From Elusimicrobiota bacterium (lineage in GTDB: Bacteria; Elusimicrobiota; Elusimicrobia; Elusimicrobiales; UBA9959): a stretch of DNA of 5,704 nucleotides. Numbering within the stretch: position 1 is the stretch's first letter; every line of letters begins with the position of its first letter. This document shows, piece after piece, positions 1 to 5,217 of this stretch. The notes beneath the pieces were generated by a model. That model worked only from the letters and a program-made list of their open reading frames with translations, searched no databases and was not told the origin of the DNA. The DNA lies in NCBI GenBank assembly GCA_030637365.1, contig DAOWGR010000153.1:1-5704 (forward strand), given 5' to 3'. Made by a program: the position numbers and the translations under genes.

Positions 1-394
1 GGACATAGAAGACTCCCTCATACGAGGCCCAGCCGAAATCGCTTGATATATCGATAGAGAGCGTAAAATAATCCTTGCTTCCCAGAAACGAAGTCAGTTT
101 TTTTTCTTTCCATCCGGTTTCTATAGGGCCGTTATAGTCGATCCCGGTTTTTTTATATCGGAATCCCACTTCCATGGTTTGGGCATCCAGGTTGGAATTA
201 ATGGTTTTTATCCAGATATTCAATCCTCTATATGCGTGTGAACTGTTATTGGCGCTGATTTTATCTATAAATATCTCACAATTGTTGGCGGGGTAATGGG
301 CGCCTTTTGAGAAAGCGGTGTCGTTAAGATTGTTTGCCGAAACGAATCCCGCCGTTGTTATCAGTAATATCATAATGCACATTGTTTTTTTCAT
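1..394 (-). CDS. Secreted protein of unknown function, N-terminal part (runs off window)
   Basis: An open frame with no stop runs from ATG at 394 to the window edge, giving 131 residues of an incomplete protein. The first 20 residues are a classical signal peptide: two lysines after Met, a hydrophobic stretch (residues 7-18), then V-S-A with predicted cleavage after Ala20. Cys6 lies too early to be a lipobox, so type I cleavage is likelier than a lipoprotein. The mature part is polar and rich in Asn and Ser, with alternating hydrophobic residues and aromatics (NIWIKT near 59-64, VGFRYKK near 76-82, DYFTLSID near 108-115). This suggests a beta-sandwich, perhaps binding- or adhesin-like, but I recognise no family. 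The start is supported by an AAAGGAG ribosome site at about 406-412, with slightly long spacing. A promoter candidate lies at 446-474. It is separated from the upstream methyltransferase by 166 bp, so it is probably its own transcript. Confidence 0.8.
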   Translation of the reverse strand, partial: MKKTMCIMILLITTAGFVSANNLNDTAFSKGAHYPANNCEIFIDKISANNSSHAYRGLNIWIKTINSNLDAQTMEVGFRYKKTGIDYNGPIETGWKEKKLTSFLGSKDYFTLSIDISSDFGWASYEGVFYV

Positions 395-445
395 ACTTAT
401 GTACTCTCCTTTCTTGAAAAGTTATATTGCGATAAAGTATTTTGA

Positions 446-474
446 CATATATGTTCGGAGGAGACATGAGTCAA
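446..474 (-). promoter_or_regulatory. Candidate sigma70-type promoter of the secreted-protein gene
   Basis: Reading the minus strand, TTGACT (474-469, 5/6 to the -35 consensus) is followed after exactly 17 bp by TATATG (451-446, 4/6 to the -10). This would give a 5' leader of roughly 45 nt before the ATG at 394. The -10 lies inside a perfect 10-bp palindrome, ACATATATGT (445-454), which could be an operator or chance in AT-rich DNA. Confidence 0.4.
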
Positions 475-512
475 AGGTCTGTTATTTCCATAGGCCTATT
501 GGGGAACGAGGT

Positions 513-526
513 TGTCAAGTTTGACA
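513..526. repeat. Palindrome TGTCAA-GT-TTGACA between two genes
   Basis: A perfect 6-bp inverted repeat with a 2-bp centre lies in the 166-bp gap between the methyltransferase stop and the secreted-protein start. A second perfect palindrome, ATAGGCCTAT, sits close by at 490-499. The right arm is also a consensus -35 box on the plus strand, followed after 17 bp by AATAAT (544-549). That is a possible antisense promoter into the methyltransferase, weakly supported. No GC-rich hairpin with a U-tract is seen after the methyltransferase gene, so its terminator is unidentified. Confidence 0.35.
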
Positions 527-560
527 GAAGAGGGATGGTCTGAAATAATGAAGGAGAATC

Positions 561-1256
561 TTATTTTATAGCTTTATGAATGGCGGCGGCTCCAAAAAAC
601 AGATATGAGAATTCCGCTTTTTTAAATCCCGCTTCCATAAGAATTTTGGAAAGTTCTTCGACGGTATAAAACTCGGTTATTGAATTTGAAAGAAAACGAT
701 AGGCTTTCGCGTTTTTAGGGGAAAGCAGGCATAGAACGGATATTATGATTTTTGTATAAAGAAGAAAAATCTTATGGATAAAGGGATTTTCGGGGTGGCT
801 TGTTTCAAGGTTTATAAAAACTCCTCCCGGTTTTAAAACCCTTCTTACTTCCTTAAGCGTATCAACAAAAAATTCTTGAGAGATATTTATATTTCTGGAG
901 GCAAATGAAATGCCGACAAGGTCAAAAGCGTCATGCGCAAAAGGAAGTTTTCGCGCGTTGCCTAAAATAAAGGAAAAATTTGATTTCTTCGCCGCTATGG
1001 ATAGCATTGAGGGGTTTAAATCAAGGCCTGTTATTTTGGGCTTTTTTACGGCTAATTTATTTAACGCGATCGCGAAATCGCCTGTGCCGCAGCACAGGTC
1101 AAGGCATGAGGCGGGATTGTTTTTTAGGGCTATGCGGGCGGCCTGATTTCTCCATAAGCGGACAAGGCCGAAGGTTAAAAAAATATTGGCGGCTTCATAA
1201 AAATGAAAAATGCCGTCATAAAAACCGGAAATTGTTTTTTCGGTTTCAGTCGGCAT
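561..1256 (-). CDS. UbiE/COQ5-family SAM-dependent methyltransferase
   Basis: A 231-residue class I methyltransferase, slightly shorter than typical UbiE/MenG (about 230-250). The family catalyses C-methylation of the quinone ring in menaquinone or ubiquinone synthesis. The N-terminus has the family layout: F-Y-D near 12-14, E-A-A-N near 21-24, then F-G-x3-L-W-R near 29-36. SAM-binding motif I is LDLCCGTGDFA (52-62). The acidic residue after strand 2 is Asp79 in GLDLNPSML, and LKPGG is at 141-145. YRFLSNSITEF (186-196) and the end AIHKAIK match UbiE proteins. The usual G-L-R-N motif reads A-S-R-N (119-122), a mild divergence, so quinone methylation is likely but another substrate is possible. 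The ribosome site is weak (AGG about 9 nt upstream). It lies 24 bp after the 54-aa gene, so the two are probably co-transcribed and perhaps translationally linked. Confidence 0.85.
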   Translation of the reverse strand: MPTETEKTISGFYDGIFHFYEAANIFLTFGLVRLWRNQAARIALKNNPASCLDLCCGTGDFAIALNKLAVKKPKITGLDLNPSMLSIAAKKSNFSFILGNARKLPFAHDAFDLVGISFASRNINISQEFFVDTLKEVRRVLKPGGVFINLETSHPENPFIHKIFLLYTKIIISVLCLLSPKNAKAYRFLSNSITEFYTVEELSKILMEAGFKKAEFSYLFFGAAAIHKAIK

Positions 1257-1280
1257 TTTTCAAAACCTAAGCCTGTATTT

Positions 1281-1445
1281 TTAGTCTTTAGGTTCGTGTT
1301 CGGCGACGAATTTTTTAATATCTTCAATCGCTTCCAGTATCATTCTCGCTTTGGACATGCCAAATGAAAACGGATATCTGTCATTTTCATTTCTTTTAAG
1401 AATCAGCACGGGCTGTCCTTTATATTCGGTTCTTTCAATAATCAT
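1281..1445 (-). CDS. Small conserved-looking hypothetical protein (54 aa)
   Basis: A short frame from ATG at 1445 to TAA at 1281 encodes 54 residues. It starts MIIERTEYKGQPVLILKR, continues with a Y-P-F-S-F-G motif (residues 24-29) and ends with a charged amphipathic helix of the type K-A-R-M-I-L-E-A-I-E-D-I-K-K-F-V. The predicted fold is two beta strands, a loop and one helix, with no signal peptide or membrane segment. A strong GGAGGA ribosome site (1455-1450) stands at ideal distance, and a good promoter lies further upstream (1471-1500). These signals, and the protein-like composition, make it a real gene despite its size. I recall short hypothetical proteins with a similar F-S-F-G-x-x-K-A-x-x-I-L pattern in other bacteria, unverified. 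Its job is unknown. Position 24 bp ahead of the methyltransferase suggests a shared transcript rather than a proven shared function. Confidence 0.75.
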   Translation of the reverse strand: MIIERTEYKGQPVLILKRNENDRYPFSFGMSKARMILEAIEDIKKFVAEHEPKD

Positions 1446-1470
1446 TATATCCTCCGTAATGCAGTATCTA

Positions 1471-1500
1471 ATAATAACACAAAATAATAATATAATTCAA
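1471..1500 (-). promoter_or_regulatory. Candidate promoter for the 54-aa gene and methyltransferase
   Basis: On the minus strand TTGAAT (1500-1495, 4/6 to -35) is followed after 18 bp by TATTAT (1476-1471, 5/6 to -10). The spacer is extremely AT-rich. The leader would be about 20 nt, just enough to hold the GGAGGA ribosome site at 1455-1450. The -35 box directly adjoins the AAGATAT repeats. Confidence 0.5.
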
Positions 1501-1517
1501 TATCTTTGCCATATCTT
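1500..1517 (-). repeat. Tandem 11-bp direct repeat next to the -35 box (possible operator)
   Basis: On the minus strand AAGATATGGCA (1517-1507) is followed immediately by AAGATATTGAA (1506-1496), identical at 9 of 11 positions. The second copy runs into the -35 element. Tandem 11-bp half-sites abutting a weak -35 are how OmpR/PhoB-type response regulators commonly bind to activate transcription, so an activator site is a reasonable inference. No regulator gene is in the window, and the region is AT-rich enough for chance to contribute. Confidence 0.35.
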
Positions 1518-1530
1518 ATCATACTTTACA

Positions 1531-1550
1531 AAGATATTCCCGAATATCTT
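1531..1550. repeat. Perfect inverted repeat, 9-bp arms (possible terminator or operator)
   Basis: Arms AAGATATTC and GAATATCTT flank a 2-bp centre, 11 bp downstream of the oxidoreductase stop codon. The arms carry the same AAGATAT core as the tandem repeat at 1500-1517. As RNA it would form an 8-bp AT-rich stem with a CGGG loop, extendable by further imperfect pairs on both sides. The stem is not GC-rich and no proper U-tract follows, so it is a poor intrinsic terminator. A dimeric protein-binding site is equally plausible. Confidence 0.4.
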
Positions 1551-1560
1551 AATAAGTTCT

Positions 1561-2580
1561 TTAATTAATTTCAATGGCGGAATAATTATTGGCGTTTGAT
1601 TTTAAAGAGCCTTTTATGAGTTTTAAACACATTTCGGCTTCTTTTAAATTCAGTCCGCGTTTTTCGGGGTTATCCAATTCTTCAAGGAAATCGCTTAAAA
1701 GCGATGTCATCCATTCGGGATGAGCGGAGCCTTGAGATAATCCTGTTTCAAATTTTATTTCTTCTTTGCCGTTTTGATTCTCAATAATTATACTATTGTC
1801 ATTGAACAGCAGCAGGCCTTTATCGCCGTAAATGGCGGCGGTGTTTTTTCTTACGGGGCTTTTCCATGACAGGTGTATGACCGCGCTCGCTTTATCAAAA
1901 TGTATTTTGCAGTTGGCGATTTCGTCTACCGGATTTTCCTCTTGGGACATTTCAAGCTTGGCCGATATGGAGAAGGGGTTTTTGCGCATCATATTCAGCA
2001 AGAGATAGAAAACATGCCAGCCATGATCAATGAGTATGCCGCCGCCCGAAAGTTTAGGGTCCTTGCGCCAGCCCTTAAGCGAGCTTATGGACGGCCTTTG
2101 TCTCAGTGTGTGAAATTCTCCATAGTGAATATTTCCAAGAATACCGGAATCCAACAGTTTTTTTATTTTGAGCATTTGCGGGGAGTTTTTCCAATTATGC
2201 GCGGTGAATAAGCACAGATTTTTTTCTTCAGAGAGTTTCTTTATTTGGGCAAAATCTTTAGTGTCAAGCACAAGAGGTTTCTCGCATAATACATGAATAT
2301 TCGCGGCAAGAGCTTGATTAATGAGCTTGGCGTGAAGCATCGGAGGGCTGGCTATATCTGCGAAATCAAGATTTTTTTCTTTGTTAAGGAGTTTTTCAAG
2401 TGAAGAATATCTTGCGGCTTGAGGAAAATATTTTTTGGCTTGGTTTAAGGTTTCCCGATTGATGTCAACTATGGCGCGAATTTCAAAACGCTCTTTGTGG
2501 TTTAAAAAAGCCGGAACATGGGCTTTTTTTACCACTTCGCCGAAACCGATAATCGCGCCTTTTAATTTTGAGTTTTGCAT
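1561..2580 (-). CDS. Gfo/Idh/MocA-family NAD(P)-dependent oxidoreductase
   Basis: At 339 residues this is the normal length for the family, whose cytoplasmic members oxidise or reduce hydroxyl/keto groups on sugars, inositols and related polyols. The N-terminal Rossmann fold shows G8-A-I-I-G-F-G14 and a strand-2 acidic residue (Asp39 in IVDINRE), which favours NAD over NADP. The hallmark EKP is at 100-102, with the catalytic lysine candidate Lys101. The C-terminal alpha/beta domain carries G-G-G-I-L-I-D-H-G-W-H (179-189), with Asp185 and His189 as likely catalytic residues; the DHGWH form is distinctive compared with the common DLGSH-like version. It starts 2 bp after the aminotransferase stop (TAATTATG), so translation is probably coupled, and it is the last gene of the operon. 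Substrate is not predictable from sequence alone. Pairing with the aminotransferase suggests it makes or consumes the keto group used in transamination. Confidence 0.9.
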   Translation of the reverse strand: MQNSKLKGAIIGFGEVVKKAHVPAFLNHKERFEIRAIVDINRETLNQAKKYFPQAARYSSLEKLLNKEKNLDFADIASPPMLHAKLINQALAANIHVLCEKPLVLDTKDFAQIKKLSEEKNLCLFTAHNWKNSPQMLKIKKLLDSGILGNIHYGEFHTLRQRPSISSLKGWRKDPKLSGGGILIDHGWHVFYLLLNMMRKNPFSISAKLEMSQEENPVDEIANCKIHFDKASAVIHLSWKSPVRKNTAAIYGDKGLLLFNDNSIIIENQNGKEEIKFETGLSQGSAHPEWMTSLLSDFLEELDNPEKRGLNLKEAEMCLKLIKGSLKSNANNYSAIEIN

Positions 2581-2582
2581 AA

Positions 2583-3941
2583 TTAATTCAGATTAAACCT
2601 TTTGGCTATTATGCCGAAAGACTCATCCAATATATCAAGAGCTTCTTCGGCTTGCTCTTTTGTTATTACAAGAGGAGGATTTATTCTTATGGAATGAGAG
2701 TAACACATAGACATTACTCCTCTTTTGAGGCATTCGTCAAAAAGAGCGCGCGTAATATGTTTGTCCAAGTTTTCTCTGGTTTCTCTGTCTTTTACAAGTT
2801 CCACTCCTATCATCATTCCTCTTCCTCGCACATCGCCGATAAAGCGGTATTTTTCCTGCATAGTTCTTAATTTATTCATCATAAATTCGCCGAGTGTTTT
2901 TGAATGTTCCACAAGCTTGTCTTCTATGATGGTGTTTAAGGTTGTATTTGTAGCCGCGGCCGCCAGAGGATTTCCGCCATAGCTTGAAGAGCTTCCGCTT
3001 GGATTTGAAAAAGGCTTGGCGTTTATTATTTCATCGGATGAGATAAGTCCGCTTACGGGAAAGCCGTTTCCCATGCCTTTGCCCACGGTTATTATATCGG
3101 GAATTAAGTCTTCATGTTCAACGGCAAACATCTTGCCGGTTCTTCCGAAACCGCTGATCATTTCATCGGCTATAATAAGAGCGCCTTCTTCTTTGGCTAT
3201 TTCCCAAACGGCTTTAAGAAATCCGGGAGGAGGAACCACATTTCCGTTTGTTCCCTGAATCGGCTCTATAAGGAAGGCGGCTATGCGTCCGGCGCTGGCT
3301 TGTTTAAGGGCTTTTTTTATGTAATCAGCGCAAAAAAGATTGCAATTTGAAAGTTTCATTTTAAAGGGGCATTGATAGCAATAAGCGTACGGCACGCTGT
3401 GAACTCCGCTCATTATGGGCCCCATTTCTCTTTTAAAGGTGTCAAGCAAGCCTATTACCGAGCCGGTCTTTCCGTGGAAGCCACCCCAAAAACCCACAAT
3501 TTCATTGTTTTTCGTATAGCTTTTCGCGAGTCTTATTGCCGCTTCAACCGCTTCCGCTCCGCTTGAATAAAGCTGTATTCTGTTTAAATTTCCGGGAGCG
3601 ACTTCACTGATTGTTTTGCAGTAATCTCTTCTGTGTTTTGTGGTAAAGCTGCCCGTATTTATTTTTGCAACCTGGTCGCTTATGGCTTTGGCGTATTTAG
3701 GGTGGCCATGTCCAAGGCTTGCCACTCCGACACCCGCGTACATATCTATATATTTGTTTCCGTCCGCGTCAATAAAAGTCGCGCCTTCTCCTTTTTCCAT
3801 TACGAGCTCGGAAAAAAGGGCTATGCTTTGAACGCCGGGGGCTATATATTTTTGCTCGTCTTTAAAAATGGCTTTTGATTTCGGCCCGGCTTCAAAAGCG
3901 TTTTTTTGTTGATGGTTTGAAATTTTTTCGGTTGTTTTCAT
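2583..3941 (-). CDS. Class III PLP-dependent aminotransferase with four-cysteine insertion
   Basis: A 452-residue fold-type I aminotransferase of the class III group (GABA, ornithine, glutamate-semialdehyde and diaminobutyrate enzymes). Visible landmarks are the S-S-G-A-E-A phosphate-binding turn (126-131), F-H-G-K-T (155-159), E-P-I-Q-G (226-230), Asp259 of I-I-A-D-E-M-I-S-G-F-G-R-T-G for the pyridine nitrogen, Schiff-base Lys288 in V-G-K-G-M-G-N-G-F-P, and the C-terminal R-I-N-P-P-L (419-424). Between 188 and 204 is a compact cluster C-x2-C-x8-C-x3-C, which I associate with some GABA-aminotransferase-like enzymes; it may bind a metal or be structural. Family members move amino groups from omega-amino donors to keto acids or aldehydes; the substrate here is unknown. 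Its ATG overlaps the upstream ligase stop as ATGA, and its ribosome site AGGAGAT lies inside that gene's end. The N-terminal 20 or so residues are polar and variable-looking. Confidence 0.93.
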   Translation of the reverse strand: MKTTEKISNHQQKNAFEAGPKSKAIFKDEQKYIAPGVQSIALFSELVMEKGEGATFIDADGNKYIDMYAGVGVASLGHGHPKYAKAISDQVAKINTGSFTTKHRRDYCKTISEVAPGNLNRIQLYSSGAEAVEAAIRLAKSYTKNNEIVGFWGGFHGKTGSVIGLLDTFKREMGPIMSGVHSVPYAYCYQCPFKMKLSNCNLFCADYIKKALKQASAGRIAAFLIEPIQGTNGNVVPPPGFLKAVWEIAKEEGALIIADEMISGFGRTGKMFAVEHEDLIPDIITVGKGMGNGFPVSGLISSDEIINAKPFSNPSGSSSSYGGNPLAAAATNTTLNTIIEDKLVEHSKTLGEFMMNKLRTMQEKYRFIGDVRGRGMMIGVELVKDRETRENLDKHITRALFDECLKRGVMSMCYSHSIRINPPLVITKEQAEEALDILDESFGIIAKRFNLN

Positions 3942-4780
3942 TTTTTATCTCCTGTGACTTCTACGGCTTTTTTTGAATAAATATGTTGGGCTATGTGAAT
4001 TTTAGCCTCATCTCTTACTCTGGCGAAGCTTGGCCAACTGTTTATATCTATGATATAAATTTTACTTTCCGGCGTTATTATCGCGTCGCCGCCGTAAACT
4101 TCAAGTCCCATGGATTTGGCGGTTTCTCCGGCGGCTTGTTCCAAATCTTTTAAATCAAATTTAAAATTTGAAAGCTCTTGGGGCGCGTGGTAAAACCAAT
4201 CAAACCATTTATAAGGCCCGATGCCGTAAAATTTTATCAAGTCTCCCGGAATATGATCCTGCGCGACAATTGATTTTATGTCTCTGGACTCAAAATCCGT
4301 TTTTACTTTTTCGCAATCATTCCAATCTTTAATGAAATGGACATCATGAGTGCAGGTATTGTGAACATCTCCTCTTTTTATCCAGCAGCCTTTTTCGGTA
4401 AAAAAAGGCGGCGGACCGTCCCCGGGAAGATTTTCCACAAGTCTTTTTTCCGTTTTTGGATAGAAGCGAGAAGATTCTTTTTGCAGAATATCGGTCATTG
4501 TATCGCGATAACAATTCAGAACCGAGTTTACGGGGTTTACAAGACAGTTGTTTTTCCATTTCGCGAGTTTTAAAATATTGGGGCGATTTTCACACATTGG
4601 CAGGATAATATCCCATTCCTCAGGATTAATGAGATCTATGTTTTCAGGTTCTATCAAATGAGTTTCAGCGCCGAGGCCGGATAATTCTTCGGTTACTCCT
4701 TTAAGTATCAGGGTATCGTCGTTTTCTCTATTTGGGGAATTTGTTTTTTCACGGAAAATCCCGAGGCATTTAAAACTCAT
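3938..4780 (-). CDS. ATP-grasp-fold ligase-like protein
   Basis: A 280-residue protein, compact for ATP-grasp enzymes (often 300-450), which couple a carboxylate to an amine or thiol through an acyl-phosphate. No family name is certain. The N-terminal third resembles a pre-ATP-grasp domain: strand LGIFRE, the ETHLIEPENIDL region, then DIILPMCENRP (57-67). The central part has WIKRGDVHNT (133-142), where Lys135 could contact ATP, and IVAQDHIPGDLIKFYGI (171-187), the usual strand pair around the nucleotide. The C-terminal part has Y-G-G-D (229-232) and I-Y-I-I-D-I-N-S-W-P-S-F (241-252); Asp232, Asp245 and Asn247 match the expected Mg-binding positions. The start at 4780 is fixed by AGGAGAAA six bases upstream. 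It is first in the three-gene operon. A role joining the amine made by the aminotransferase to an acid is inference. Confidence 0.78.
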   Translation of the reverse strand: MSFKCLGIFREKTNSPNRENDDTLILKGVTEELSGLGAETHLIEPENIDLINPEEWDIILPMCENRPNILKLAKWKNNCLVNPVNSVLNCYRDTMTDILQKESSRFYPKTEKRLVENLPGDGPPPFFTEKGCWIKRGDVHNTCTHDVHFIKDWNDCEKVKTDFESRDIKSIVAQDHIPGDLIKFYGIGPYKWFDWFYHAPQELSNFKFDLKDLEQAAGETAKSMGLEVYGGDAIITPESKIYIIDINSWPSFARVRDEAKIHIAQHIYSKKAVEVTGDKK

Positions 4781-4842
4781 AAATCTTTTCTCCTAACAAT
4801 GCGAATATTTTGCAGCCGTGTTGTTTGAGGTTTCTTTATAAT

Positions 4843-4870
4843 ATAATACGGCAATATATATTAATTTCAT
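4843..4870 (-). promoter_or_regulatory. Candidate promoter of the ligase/aminotransferase/oxidoreductase operon
   Basis: On the minus strand ATGAAA (4870-4865, 4/6) and TATTAT (4848-4843, 5/6) are separated by 16 bp, predicting a leader of about 55 nt before the ATG at 4780. A perfect TTGACA also lies at 4894-4889, but only a poor -10 (TGAAAT, spacer 18) follows it. The 124-bp interval is strongly AT-rich, so several promoter-like words are expected by chance. No riboswitch-like structure is apparent. Confidence 0.35.
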
Positions 4871-4904
4871 CATTTACGGACTGAATATGTCAAATTGCGC
4901 GGGT

Positions 4905-4936
4905 AGGTTCTGTGGTAAAATTACTTAGTCATTTGG
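4905..4936 (+). repeat. Left terminal inverted repeat of the element
   Basis: Thirty-two bases beginning AGGTTCTGTGGTAAAATTA and ending CATTTGG. The reverse complement of 5186-5217 matches at every position except 4924 (C, where the other end has A) and 4929 (T, where it has C). The two clean mismatches with no gaps suggest a fairly recent insertion or selection on the ends. Confidence 0.85.
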
Positions 4937-5171
4937 AAGCTCAGATTTAAGTTGGTCGTCTGATGAGCATAGCTCCCTAATACGACACCCGGCATAGCCT
5001 TGAGTTCAAGGCGCGATGAATGAGAAGGCTTGTTGCCTGCGAATGAAAAGCAACGAAGAAATCAACAAAAGACGAGCTTCTCCAAGGAGCTGGCTAATTT
5101 TTGGCTGCAACTGCGTCACTCATCGCTTACAGACCGCAAGAGTATGCTCACTCTTCGTTCCTTGTTTCACT

Positions 5172-5205
5172 AAAAAATTAGTCAGCCAAATGGCTAATTA
5201 ATTTT
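5172..5205 (-). terminator. Hairpin with U-tract just after the nucleotidyltransferase gene
   Basis: On the minus strand a 14-bp stem (arms 5205-5192 and 5187-5174, 12 Watson-Crick pairs, four-base loop) with an AGCC/GGCT core is followed by a run of T ending at 5172. It starts 12 bp after the stop codon of the nucleotidyltransferase gene. The stem is mostly A-T, so strength is uncertain, and the A-rich flank could let it act in both directions. It overlaps the right end of the inserted element, so the element may have supplied this terminator. Confidence 0.45.
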
Positions 5206-5217
5206 ACCACAGAACCT
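5186..5217 (-). repeat. Right terminal inverted repeat of the element
   Basis: The inverted partner of 4905-4936. Its outermost base (5217) is also the last base of the TAA stop codon of the nucleotidyltransferase gene, so the element sits flush against, or slightly within, the end of that gene. The inner part of this repeat also forms one arm of the terminator-like hairpin, a feature the left repeat lacks. Confidence 0.85.

Larger units (their letters stand above)
4905..5217. mobile_element. MITE-like 313-bp element with 32-bp terminal inverted repeats
   Basis: The ends are inverted copies matching at 30 of 32 positions, sharing the outer 19 bases AGGTTCTGTGGTAAAATTA. The interior (about 250 bp) encodes no transposase in any frame; its longest frame (5016-5201, plus) has cysteine-rich, low-information content and ends inside the right repeat. 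The interior holds several hairpins: GTCGT/ACGAC (4955-4986) enclosing GAGC/GCTC, GCCTTGA/TCAAGGC (4997-5012), AGCTTC/GGAGCT (5075-5091) and AAGAGT/ACTCTT (5138-5155). TGGCTAATT occurs twice exactly 100 bp apart (5091 and 5191). Small size, long near-perfect ends, no gene and an intergenic site fit a non-autonomous element mobilised in trans. The ends loosely recall the GGTTCTGT start of IS6-family elements, but I would not assign a family. A clear target-site duplication is not visible. Confidence 0.75.

Noticed and set aside
1873..2211. A 112-codon plus-strand frame opposite the oxidoreductase gene, and similar plus-strand frames opposite the methyltransferase and aminotransferase
   Set aside because: They lie antisense to genes with clear family motifs, lack ribosome sites and show no recognisable domain.
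4344..4559. A 71-codon minus-strand frame within the ligase gene
   Set aside because: It is an alternative frame of the ATP-grasp coding sequence with a basic, low-information composition.
4837..4847. Overlapping TATAAT-TATAAT on the plus strand
   Set aside because: No acceptable -35 at normal spacing and no gene downstream on that strand; expected in such AT-rich sequence.
4951..4990. Hammerhead-ribozyme-like core: CTGATGAG followed by a GAGC/GCTC stem, inside a GTCGT/ACGAC helix
   Set aside because: The conserved GAAA that must follow stem II is absent (CCTAAT instead) and no correctly placed cleavage site is seen, so the core match is probably coincidence.
5016..5201. A 61-codon plus-strand frame inside the element
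   Set aside because: Cysteine- and serine-rich without domain-like pattern, no convincing ribosome site, overlaps several hairpins and ends within the terminal repeat.
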